A stretch of DNA of 35,404 nt from Comamonas jiangduensis (lineage in GTDB: Bacteria; Pseudomonadota; Gammaproteobacteria; Burkholderiales; Burkholderiaceae_C), in assembly GCF_902829245.1 (NCBI RefSeq), contig NZ_CADEPJ010000201.1, positions 1 to 35,404 of the forward strand, written 5' to 3'. Every line of letters starts with the position of its first letter. Position 1 is the first letter of the stretch. The notes under the pieces were generated by a model. That model did no database searches, had not been told where the DNA came from, and was given only the letters and a program-made list of their open reading frames with translations. Shown one piece after another: positions 18,667 to 26,646 of the stretch. The position numbers and the translations under genes are program-made.

Positions 18667-18744
18667 ATCACACGCCCTTTAAAAGGGCTAAACCCCAGAA
18701 GATAAGGAGACAACGCATTAGCTATTAGTTATCTGCAAATACTC

Positions 18745-18779
18745 AAAAAAAAACGACGTTGGCTTGCACACCAACGTCG
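18745..18779 (-). terminator. Intrinsic terminator (minus strand)
   Basis: CGACGTTGG (18754-18762) pairs perfectly with CCAACGTCG (18771-18779) over an 8-nt loop. The A-run at 18745-18753 becomes nine U in the minus-strand transcript. On the plus strand the stem is followed only by CCTTTCG, so plus-strand termination after the XRE gene would be weak. Confidence 0.7.
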
Positions 18780-18814
18780 CCTTTCGCTGGGGGTTGGCCC
18801 AGACTTTCCGAACA
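18745..18814 (-). ncRNA. Candidate small RNA upstream of tnsA
   Basis: On the minus strand a promoter-like TTGACG (18849-18844), a 17-nt spacer and TTAGAC (18826-18821) precede about 70 nt with two hairpins. The first is CTGGG-CCAACC-CCCAG; the second is the strong stem CGACGTTGG/CCAACGTCG followed by nine T. No minus-strand gene lies upstream to need this terminator, so an independent short transcript is a fair explanation. The -10 element is weak and no family is recognised. Confidence 0.3.
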
Positions 18815-18847
18815 AACAAAGTCTAAGTCTCTGACCTAAAAAGCGTC

Positions 18848-18918
18848 AATCCCCATTTCACTTTTTATCGAACGTTTGAGAACGAGCGAGGGACTCGTTC
18901 GTTCTCAAAGTGGGGATT
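18848..18918 (+). promoter_or_regulatory. Large hairpin covering the tnsA ribosome binding site
   Basis: A 16-bp stem, 18875-18890 with 18894-18909 (TTTGAGAACGAGCGAG against CTCGTTCGTTCTCAAA, one G-T pair, 3-nt loop), ends 12 bp before the tnsA ATG. An outer pair, AATCCCCA (18848-18855) with TGGGGATT (18911-18918), would bury the GGGG that is the only Shine-Dalgarno-like sequence for tnsA. It could limit transposase translation, or as DNA be a binding site for a transposon-end or regulator protein. Confidence 0.55.
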
Positions 18919-18921
18919 TTT

Positions 18922-19830
18922 ATGAGAACTCAAAAACGCTTTACGCCATCGCTAATAGAGCGCTTTCAACGAGATGGACGAGGCACTGGCACCTATGCCG
19001 ATTACATACCCTGGCACCGTGTTTCACGCTCTGATCCATCTAGCCATGGCCGCTCCCACCTCATCATCTGGCGGGAGCGCCAGCGCGAGCTGCTATCGGA
19101 TGTCGAATGGAACTGCGTCAACTTTGCGGCGATGTTGCCTAACGTACTCGATTTAGTCGAACAGTTTCCACTTCAGCAAGAAGATGCACAGCTAGAAATT
19201 TCGAGATGGGACATTAGAACAAACTCCAAACACCACCCGGGGACACTTGCGGTCGCAAAGTCGTTAGGTATCCGGCACCCACGACTTCAAGGGACGGATG
19301 AAGATGTTCTTTGGACATCCAGCACCGACCTTGTGCTAGTACTAGAAACAGCCTCGGGTCAGAAGGAGTTGTTAGCGGTATCAGTCAAGGCTGAGTCCAT
19401 TCAAAAGCTCAGTAAACGTGCACGACAGCTTTTGCTTCTAGAAAAAATTTATTGGCAGATGCGAGGCGTTACGTGGCTGCTAATCACACCATCAGAGTTT
19501 GACCCAGCCATTAAACGTACGCTTATGCGCACCGCAGCTTGGGGACTTGCACCTCTGGTTGATAAACACAATCTGGAGATAGCTCGCAAGGTAGCGATGA
19601 CCATGCCGCTTCATGCCTACTCCGATATCGTGAACCATCTAACGCTGCTGTTTGGAGGCCAAGAATTTCAATTACTTGCGCAAGAAGCGTTATGGCAAGC
19701 CATCTGGTTTGGACTGCTACCCATCGATCTACGCCGTGGATGGCGACCATCGCAACCTTTTAAGTACATCTCTCCAAGTGAATTTTTGGCACAAAACCCT
19801 CTAGCTGCACGGAGGTCTGCATGCCTCTAA
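18922..19830 (+). CDS. tnsA: Tn7-like transposition endonuclease TnsA
   Basis: A 302-aa TnsA-family nuclease that cuts the 5' ends of a Tn7-like element so that it moves by cut-and-paste with TnsB. Residues 48-84 (IIWRERQRELLSDVEWNCVNF...LDLVEQFPL) match the family. The catalytic set is probably Glu62, Asp136 (SSTDLVLVL) and Lys156 (AVSVKAE), as in the restriction-enzyme fold. The C-terminal DNA- and TnsC-binding domain follows (LMRTAAWGLAPLVDKHN). ATG 18922 is preferred to GTG 18910. The stop overlaps tnsB by 10 bp, so the two are translationally coupled. The frame is intact, but its partners are lost, so it is probably inactive for transposition alone. Confidence 0.85.
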   Translation: MRTQKRFTPSLIERFQRDGRGTGTYADYIPWHRVSRSDPSSHGRSHLIIWRERQRELLSDVEWNCVNFAAMLPNVLDLVEQFPLQQEDAQLEISRWDIRTNSKHHPGTLAVAKSLGIRHPRLQGTDEDVLWTSSTDLVLVLETASGQKELLAVSVKAESIQKLSKRARQLLLLEKIYWQMRGVTWLLITPSEFDPAIKRTLMRTAAWGLAPLVDKHNLEIARKVAMTMPLHAYSDIVNHLTLLFGGQEFQLLAQEALWQAIWFGLLPIDLRRGWRPSQPFKYISPSEFLAQNPLAARRSACL

Positions 19831-20482
19831 GTCACAACCAGCCATTCCGTGTACTAAACGACGCTTACGGACTGGTTAAAGGGTTCTATCGAATGGTGCT
19901 CGCTGAACGTGCAAGTGACACCGTGATCTGCATCCTCTTTCGTCCAGAAGATCCGACACACAGGCGGCCTGGTGGCCGCCCTATCGGCATTGCCACAAAA
20001 CGTCCGAAGCAGACGCCTAAAAAACCTTTGGTCGGCTCACTCAGCAAGATCAGCTACCAGCTCTTCCAAGAGCTGCTCGACAACAGAGAAATCGTTCCAC
20101 ACAGCTTAGAACTGCACTCATCGTATTACACAGACTTGAAGCAGAAGAAAGATCAGGCACTCTTTAATAAACGCTGCCTGACCATGCAGTCATTTCTTGA
20201 CTTTGAGCAATTACGAGAGAGCCTTTTGGTTCAGGGGAATATTGGTGAACTGGTGCGAAAAACGATGGAGAAGCACCAAGTAAGCAACTCCCATGTACGC
20301 CAACTCTGGTCCATCTTGTGCACCTACGGCTTCACTGAACGCAGCCTTCGAATACGCAGAGACCTCTGCGGTGCTCCTGGAAAAAAACGTCTGCTCTCAC
20401 CTAACGCTTCGCGCCAAAAGTCTGGCCGCAAAACATCCCAGCAAAGATTGAACAAAGCACTTTATGGCATTTATGGACAGTC
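19821..20482 (+). pseudogene. tnsB: Tn7-like transposase TnsB, 3' truncated by IS21
   Basis: The first about 220 codons of a TnsB-like transposase, the DDE enzyme that binds transposon ends and joins 3' strands. It begins MPLSHNQPFRVLNDAYGLV after a strong GGAGG, and overlaps the end of tnsA. The segment RRDLCGAPGKKRLLS followed by QKSGRKTSQQRLNKALYG is the pre-catalytic region typical of TnsB proteins. At 20483 the IS21 terminal repeat begins and the frame stops at 20513 inside it. Full TnsB is about 600-700 aa, so the whole catalytic core is missing. tnsC and tniQ/tnsD are also absent. Confidence 0.8.
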
Positions 20483-20590
20483 TGTTGATTTCCACCCAGA
20501 AGTGACCCACTAGCCCCCGGTTTTTCCATCTCAATCTGACCCACGTATTAACCCTAGCCTGCTGCTTTTATGTGCAGCAGGAGACCAGGA

Positions 20591-22118
20591 GTGATTGACG
20601 TGGCTACTTTGAGTGTCATCAGGCGCTGGGCTCTTCGTGAGCACCTGTCCATCCGGGAGATCGCCCGCAGAACTGGGCTTTCTCGCAATACCATCCGCAA
20701 GTATTTGCGCTCCGATGTTGTGCAGCCTCGCGTTGCACAGCGCACGCTCTCTACCAAGCTCGATCCATTTGCCAGCAAGCTGTCTGGCTGGTTGCGCACA
20801 GAAGCTAACCGCTCTCGCAAGCAGCGACGCACGATCAAGCAGATGTTTCTGGACTTGCAAGCGTTGGGCTATACCGGCTCCTACAGCCGAGTTGCTGCCT
20901 TTGCAAGGGTTTGGAAGGCTCAGTGCCATGCGGCTGAGCAGACAACGGGCAGAGGCGTTTTTGTGCCCCTGGTCTTCGGCGATGGAGAAGCCTTCCAGTT
21001 TGATTGGAGTGAGGACTGGGCTGTCATTGCAGGTGTGCGCACCAAGCTGCAAGTAGCTCACTTCAAGCTCAGCCACAGCCGAGCCTTCTATCTGCGGGCC
21101 TATCCGCTGCAAACCCATGAGATGCTGTTTGATGCCCACAACCATGCCTTTGCGGTGTTTGGAGGCATCCCCAGGCGAGGGATCTACGACAACATGCGCA
21201 CAGCCGTCGATCGTGTCGGTCGTGGCAAGCTCAGAGAGGTCAATGCCCGCTTCAGCGCTATGGCCAGCCACTTCCTGTTCGAGGCACAGTTTTGCAACCC
21301 GGCCTCGGGCTGGGAGAAGGGACAGGTCGAGAAGAATGTTCGGGACGCTCGCCATCGTATCTGGCAGTCCGTGCCAGCCTTTCCTACGCTCGCTGCCACT
21401 CAACGAGTGGCTGGAGCAACGGTGTCAGCAGCTCTGGCAAGAGATTGCGCATGGGCAGTTACCTGGCTCACTCGCCGATGCGTGGCAGCAAGAGCGCTCT
21501 AGCTTGATGCCGATGCCTCGGCCATTCGATGGGTTTGTCGAGCATGCCAAACGGGTCTCACCTACCTGCTTGGTGCACTTTGAGCGCAATCGCTACAGCG
21601 TGCCAGCCTCTTATGCCAACCGGCCTGTGAGCTTGCAGGTTTATGCCGACCGCCTGGTCGTCGTGGCAGAAGGCCAACTCGTCTGTGAACACCCGCGCAT
21701 CATTGAGCGCAATCACCAAGGCGGTGGGCGTACGGTCTATGACTGGCGCCATTACTTGGCCGTATTGCAGCGCAAGCCTGGCGCATTGCGCAACGGTGCA
21801 CCGTTTGCCGAGTTGCCAGACGCATTCAAACGACTGCAAGCTTTGCTCCTGAAGCAACCTGGCGGCGATCGCGAGATGGTGGAAGTTCTTGCCTTGGTGT
21901 TGCAGCACGATGAGCAAGCCGTCCTGGCCGCTGTCGAGTTGGCTCTGGAGGATGGCGCACCCCGCAAGACCCACATCATCAATGTCTTGCACCGCCTCAT
22001 TGATGGAGCACCTCAGCCCGAACCCATCCATTCGCCCCAAGCCCTGGCCTTGATCGTTGAGCCCCAGGCCAACGTCGTGCGCTACGACCAACTCCGACAG
22101 GTGCGCCATGCGTCATGA
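20591..22118 (+). CDS. istA: IS21 transposase IstA (one frameshift)
   Basis: IstA is the DDE integrase of IS21. GTG 20591 gives [17 protein letters not shown] with GCAGGAG 7 bp upstream. The helix-turn-helix is near residues 17-37 ([20 protein letters not shown]). Catalytic residues are in [11 protein letters not shown] (Asp), [11 protein letters not shown] (Asp) and [11 protein letters not shown] (Glu). The frame changes at about 21393-21400, with one extra base or two missing; [16 protein letters not shown] continues in the next frame. Restored, it is about 508 aa. Its end overlaps istB by 11 bp, the usual coupling. The indel may be a sequencing error or may inactivate the element. Confidence 0.88.
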
Positions 22119-22905
22119 CCCCGCCATTGCAGCGATCATCATCATGCTGCGCCAGCTCAAGATGTTTGGCATGGCTCAGGCCGTGACAGAACTTGCCGAG
22201 CAAGGCTCTCCTGCCTTTGAAGCTGCACACCCCATACTGTCGCAACTGCTCAAGGCCGAGAGCGCAGAGCGAGAAGTACGCTCTATTGCCTATCAGCTCA
22301 AGGCAGCCAAGTTTCCAGTCTATAGAGATCTGGCAGGCTTTGACTTCGCCCACAGCGAGGTCAATGAAGCCTTGGTACGCAACCTTCATCGCTGTGAATT
22401 CATCGAGAAGGCCAACAATGTGGTGCTTGTCGGAGGCCCCGGTACTGGCAAGACGCACATTGCTACGGCCCTGGGTATTCAGGCCATTGAGCACCACCGT
22501 CAAAGGGTGCGATTCTTCTCGACCGTGGAGTTGGTTAATGCATTGGAGCAGGAGAAGGCTCAGGGCAAAGCCGGACAGCTCGCCCACAGGCTGGTGCATA
22601 CCGATCTGGTGATACTCGATGAGCTGGGCTATCTGCCCTTCAGCTCATCTGGTGGTGCGCTACTGTTCCATCTGCTGTCGACGCTTTACGAACGCACCAG
22701 CGTGGTGATCACCACCAACCTGAGCTTCAGCGAATGGGCCAGCGTGTTTGGGGACGCCAAGATGACCACGGCCCTGTTGGACCGCTTGACTCACCACTGC
22801 CATATTCTGGAAACAGGCAACGACAGCTACCGCTTCAAGCACAGCAGTGCAGTCCAACAACCGCCCATGAAGAAGGAGAGAAACAAAACCTTATCCACAT
22901 CTTGA
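22108..22905 (+). CDS. istB: IS21 helper ATPase IstB
   Basis: A 265-aa AAA+ ATPase of the DnaC-like group that assembles on target DNA and stimulates IstA. Walker A is [11 protein letters not shown] and Walker B is [15 protein letters not shown] 22108 ([17 protein letters not shown]) lies inside the last codons of istA, so translation is coupled. The frame is intact. The stop is 74 bp before the right end of the element. Confidence 0.93.
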   Translation: MRHDPAIAAIIIMLRQLKMFGMAQAVTELAEQGSPAFEAAHPILSQLLKAESAEREVRSIAYQLKAAKFPVYRDLAGFDFAHSEVNEALVRNLHRCEFIEKANNVVLVGGPGTGKTHIATALGIQAIEHHRQRVRFFSTVELVNALEQEKAQGKAGQLAHRLVHTDLVILDELGYLPFSSSGGALLFHLLSTLYERTSVVITTNLSFSEWASVFGDAKMTTALLDRLTHHCHILETGNDSYRFKHSSAVQQPPMKKERNKTLSTS

Positions 22906-22979
22906 GCCTTACGGCTCAAGCCAAAGGGTGGGTCAGTTTGAGATGGAAATTGCGGGTCAGTTCTGCGTGGAAATCAACA

Positions 22980-23551
22980 GCGTGCACCACTTCCATCGGT
23001 AAGGCTGCTATGTCCATGGCTTTTTGCACCATGGAGGCATTGATGCCAATCAGAGTGGCCAGTTTGCGCATCGACAGCTCTGTACTGGCTTGGGCTTTGA
23101 TGTGCGCAAGTTGCTGCCCCAACTCCCAAGGACTGAGTGCCTCACGCAGATGGTTTTCTATCAAGCGATCGACCAGAGCTTGCTCGGCTGAAACATCAAC
23201 TACTAAAGCTCGCACGGGCAAGGTGTGACGCATACACGCATGCAGCCTTCGTGCCCCTGCAATCAACTCGTATTGATAGTTACCTTGCACATCAGGGAGC
23301 TTGCGTACATGGATGGGCTGCTGATTGCCTTTGCCCAGCAGGATGCTCAGCGACAGTGCTTCCATCGCTTCATCGTCCATTGACTCTGCTGTGCGATTGG
23401 GGGCACTGCCTGGGTCAATCACCCGAGGATCAAGGAGGAGAACGAATTCAGGAGGTGTTTCGTGGGTGGTTGCGAGGGGAACAGCCTTGTTGGGATGATT
23501 CGGGGTATCGGAAGCTGCTTCCGAACTGGGGGATGAGGGTTTTGCGGCCAT
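22980..23551 (-). pseudogene. ParB-like partition protein, 3' truncated by IS21
   Basis: The first about 190 codons of a ParB/Spo0J-family protein. ATG 23551 (MAAKPSSPSSEAASD) has a strong AAGGAGAG upstream. The ParB N-terminal domain shows IHVRKLPD...YELIAGARRLHACMRHTLPVRALVV and LIDRLIENHLREALSPWELG-type sequence (here VDRLIENHLREALSPWELG). A helix-turn-helix follows (MRKLATLIGINASMVQKAM). The IS21 end interrupts it after MEVVHA, and the frame then stops at 22916. A ParB of this type suggests that the segment came from a plasmid or integrative element. No parA is adjacent. Confidence 0.75.
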
Positions 23552-24039
23552 AAGTCTCTCCTTGGGTTGACTGAATAAAGCAGCAACACACAGGAGATAC
23601 TGAGCATGGTCAGCGCTGTGACTGGACGAAAAATTGCCTCGGTGCTGCACCCCTCAAAAATTGAGAAGCACATGAAATACTAGGCATTTTTTGACAAAAA
23701 AACCAAGGACATGGATTTTAAGAAGTAGTTTATTTCGAGCATTTTTTGTTTGCTTTGCAGCGTTTGCAACCTATCAACCAAGCAGCACGAAGGACTGTTC
23801 TTCACCAATGAGCCGTCACATGCGTCAAGCAAGGAAAGGGCACTATCCAGGAAATGCGGGCCGATTCAGTGTGACAGACGCTCTTAATAGACAGTGAGAA
23901 CTTGGAATAAAGCCTGACCTGAGTCGACCATCTTGAACCCGGCGTCCCTCCATTAGCCTACTGAAGGCTATATACCAACGTCCTATGTACTTTTTTCCTG
24001 AGACGCTGCCAAAATTCCTGAAAAAAGGAGACAAAGGGG
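23552..24039. other. Intergenic region between parB' and the CoiA-like gene
   Basis: No gene is supported in this 488-bp stretch. A small hairpin TAGCCT/AGGCTA (about 23956-23973) overlaps a TATATA sequence and may belong to the promoter of the downstream gene, whose ribosome binding site (AAAAGGAGACAAAGGGG) ends at 24039. Minus-strand signals for parB must lie at its left end. Confidence 0.4.
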
Positions 24040-26262
24040 ATGATTGAGGACGACAAGGACCTTTGTGGCAGCAAGGGGGCGAACGTTGCGCAAAAAGATA
24101 GCCCGATGCGATGGGCCTTAGGTCCCGATGGCATCGCAACGCACATCTTCAGCATCCCACCGGAGAAAACAGGCTCTGCATGTGAATGCACATGCCCAGG
24201 TTGCCAAGAGCCACTTCAAGCTGTAAACGCTCGCCTGAATGTTCCTGGTACTCCCGTGTGGAGTGCTAGTCGGACCGGACGAACCATGAGTCAGTTCTTT
24301 CGACACCCATCAGGCCATTCCCGAACATCCTGCCTACAGAAAGCATCACAGCTCGCAACGCTGACGCTCTTTACGACGTTTGGACTCATTGAAGTTCCAG
24401 CTCCGATTTCAAGCCAACGCTTTGTAGGCGTATCCGGAAAGGTATACGAATCCGAGGTGCGCGGGCGGCAGCAAAGCCTGCTTGTGCGCCGTAGCGCGTG
24501 GATTGACCATCAGCGTGCTAGTCTTACTCTGGAAAGCGGTCGCGAGATCTTAGTTGTTCTTGAAAGTAGCCATCCGGATAGCAGTGGCCCAGACTTCGAT
24601 GGCGTTATAAGTGTCAGATGCGACGATCCCGAAATTGCAGGGCTGACAATGGAAGAAATCCTCGCACGTGTAGTACTCAGTGACCAGTACACGTGCTGGG
24701 TGCGCCACTGGGAAGATGAAGAACTGAAGGAAAAGGCGTTCGAGCAAGCCAAGGCCGATGCCATTGATGCGCTTGACTGGATCTCTGATGAAGCTGCGAT
24801 AGATCTAGGAGGCGATGTCAAACTCACAAGAGAAAGCCTGCTGCACTTAGTTATCAAGCACATCATTGCCCAAGCGGGATACATCATCACTCCAGACTTT
24901 GTAGAGCACATTTCATACGGACATCATTTCATGCGCGACGAAGTGGTGCGACTTCCCGGTGCGCACCATACGCTGCAGAACGTGCGGCTAGAACATGCCT
25001 TGCCCGGTATGGTCCCAGATGTCTACTGCGACATCGCTGAGAACAGCAAAACCTATCCACTGGCCATAGAAGTATTTGTCACCCACGGAATTTCCGCGCA
25101 AAAGCTCAGCACCATCAAAGCCATGAGTCTGCGTTGCCTAGAGGTCGATGTGGCCCGTTTCAAGGAGCATGGCCAGCTCTCTATTGAAAAACTGCGCGAA
25201 CTAGTACTCAACGACCCCAGCTCAAAAGTATGGAAGCATCACCCAGACATTGATTCAGCTCTAGATGCAGCACGTGCACGGATCAAAGAGCATGATGCTA
25301 GGGTTGAGATAGAAAGGGTTAAACACCAAGAGTATCAACGCAAAATTCAAGCGCAAGAAGCAAGGCGGCTTCAGGAAATAGCCAGCGCGAAGGCACAGTA
25401 CAAGCTAAAGATAAGCAGTGCTCCCGTCGAAGTTCTGCCTGAGATTTTCAAAGATGCCGTCGTGCATTACCTAACCGAAGTCAAGCGCGGGAATACTGAG
25501 GAATGCTTCGTAGTACCCTCTGAGCTTGCTGTGGAAATGCGTAGAGCTGGGTACGACAATGCCGGAGACCGATTCTTTTGGAACTTGGACGGCACCATGA
25601 TGCTTCTTATGTCGCTGGCTTGGGGGGCAAAGCTACCCCCACCGAAGCGAGACAGGCTCGTTGACCAAGTCTTTCATCTCTACAACAAAGAACCCTCATT
25701 CTTTCCATTGGTGCTACGTGCCATTAAGCGATTCGGCGTCCAACTCACAGCTACACAAGAACAGAAGTTAGGCATAGCCAGAAGGTACGCTTGGGAGTCC
25801 ATCAAGAAAGGAGAGTCCAAATTTGCCCGCCATAACCAGTACGACTCGCTCATAGGGGTGATCCTCCCAGTTTTGCTACCCGACTTGGCCGAGCCAGAAG
25901 GAACTCTTAATGATGTACATCGCAGGCAGACTGTGTTGAAACACGAGTTGGACCGCGAAAGAGCACAAAAGCAGGCGCAGGCATTGGAACATGCTCGAAA
26001 TGAAGTAGATCTCATCGAGTGGATAAGCCCACCATTGAGTGCGGCCAACGCATACAGGATCTTCACCTCATGGGAGGTTGAGAGTTATTGCACTCACTCG
26101 ATAGGTTTTAGCTCAGCACGAAGTAAAGAAGTGATCGACATGGCCTATGAGGAAAGCAAGCTTGGCGGCCCCATACGCAGTTGGGTTGAATGGGTCGGTA
26201 TCAACTCAGCAACCGACGTGCTCAAAATTGTTGAGCTTGCCCGCAAGCTCAAGCTCATCTGA
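24040..26262 (+). CDS. CoiA-like putative nuclease, 740 aa
   Basis: A large soluble protein that resembles the competence protein CoiA-like family. The N-terminal part has a probable zinc site: CECTCPGC at residues 48-55, then FFRHPSGHSRTSC about 45 residues later. A nuclease-type core of the PD-(D/E)xK kind follows near residues 325-355: MVPDVYCDIAENS...LAIEVFVTHGIS..K. A coiled-coil stretch rich in Lys, Glu and Gln lies near 410-460, and the long C-terminal half is unassigned. Such proteins are often found on accessory islands and may act on foreign DNA; function here is inference. The frame is intact and no partner gene is adjacent on the same strand. Confidence 0.6.
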   Translation: MIEDDKDLCGSKGANVAQKDSPMRWALGPDGIATHIFSIPPEKTGSACECTCPGCQEPLQAVNARLNVPGTPVWSASRTGRTMSQFFRHPSGHSRTSCLQKASQLATLTLFTTFGLIEVPAPISSQRFVGVSGKVYESEVRGRQQSLLVRRSAWIDHQRASLTLESGREILVVLESSHPDSSGPDFDGVISVRCDDPEIAGLTMEEILARVVLSDQYTCWVRHWEDEELKEKAFEQAKADAIDALDWISDEAAIDLGGDVKLTRESLLHLVIKHIIAQAGYIITPDFVEHISYGHHFMRDEVVRLPGAHHTLQNVRLEHALPGMVPDVYCDIAENSKTYPLAIEVFVTHGISAQKLSTIKAMSLRCLEVDVARFKEHGQLSIEKLRELVLNDPSSKVWKHHPDIDSALDAARARIKEHDARVEIERVKHQEYQRKIQAQEARRLQEIASAKAQYKLKISSAPVEVLPEIFKDAVVHYLTEVKRGNTEECFVVPSELAVEMRRAGYDNAGDRFFWNLDGTMMLLMSLAWGAKLPPPKRDRLVDQVFHLYNKEPSFFPLVLRAIKRFGVQLTATQEQKLGIARRYAWESIKKGESKFARHNQYDSLIGVILPVLLPDLAEPEGTLNDVHRRQTVLKHELDRERAQKQAQALEHARNEVDLIEWISPPLSAANAYRIFTSWEVESYCTHSIGFSSARSKEVIDMAYEESKLGGPIRSWVEWVGINSATDVLKIVELARKLKLI

Positions 26263-26646
26263 CAAGTGAAACTGCTTCTTCACTTGATATAGATAACTCA
26301 TCGGTTGGAAAAGCCAAGAATATGCACCTTTTCCGTGTCGTTCACCTCCCGTGAGCATGATTTGTGCCTGCTGCAACGGCTTCAAGGCCGCTCCTAATTA
26401 CTGCAATCGCAGTAATACGATCGGAGACTCTCAACCTAAAACCGGCTGTGGTAGCTACTTCCACTTTGCAGCGATTGCCGCCGGTCGACTCTGGTAATGT
26501 GAATGACTGCTCTTTGCCAAGCAACAGTCATTCAATAAAGGTGAGAAAGCCGTTAGATAAGGCGGAAACTATCTAGGCAACATAGGTCAATCGGTGTGAT
26601 TCTTCCGAACAAGTTGACCAATTGACCGTTCACCCCGCCGATATAT
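26263..26646. other. Intergenic region with palindrome and non-coding repeat
   Basis: This 384-bp gap lies between the island and the Bug gene. It starts with an inverted repeat CAAGTGAA...TTCACTTG just after the CoiA-like stop, probably its terminator. A perfect palindrome ATTACTGC-AATC-GCAGTAAT lies at 26397-26416. At 26502-26545 is a sequence of the form AATGACTGCTCT...CAGTCATT...GGTGA that resembles 32626-32669. No gene can be supported. Confidence 0.45.

Larger units (their letters stand above)
20483..22979 (+). mobile_element. IS21-family insertion sequence (2.5 kb)
   Basis: The element runs from TGTTGATTTCCACCCAGAA (20483) to the complementary TTCTGCGTGGAAATCAACA (ending 22979), which are imperfect terminal inverted repeats. 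A second inner pair, TTTCCATCTCAATCTGACCC (from 20523) and its mirror at 22928-22949, is typical of the multiple repeats at IS21 ends. It carries istA and istB. The 8 bp on the left (GGACAGTC) and right (GCGTGCAC) differ, so there is no target duplication. Both flanking genes are cut off, which points to an IS-driven deletion or recombination. Confidence 0.9.

Noticed and set aside
17340-20482. CRISPR-associated transposon
   Set aside because: No cas genes, repeat-spacer array or tniQ is in the window. The XRE gene and the candidate RNA alone are not enough.
23691-23897. 68-codon plus-strand ORF between parB' and the CoiA-like gene
   Set aside because: No ribosome binding site and no family; composition is not coding-like.
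26342-26524. Small minus-strand ORF of 60 codons
   Set aside because: No ribosome binding site, no recognisable family, and it overlaps a palindrome and a repeat-like non-coding sequence.
26530-26580. Integron attC site around CGTTAGATAAGGC
   Set aside because: GTTAGAT fits the R' box, but no matching RYYYAAC box or paired L boxes are found at a proper distance, and no integrase is present.
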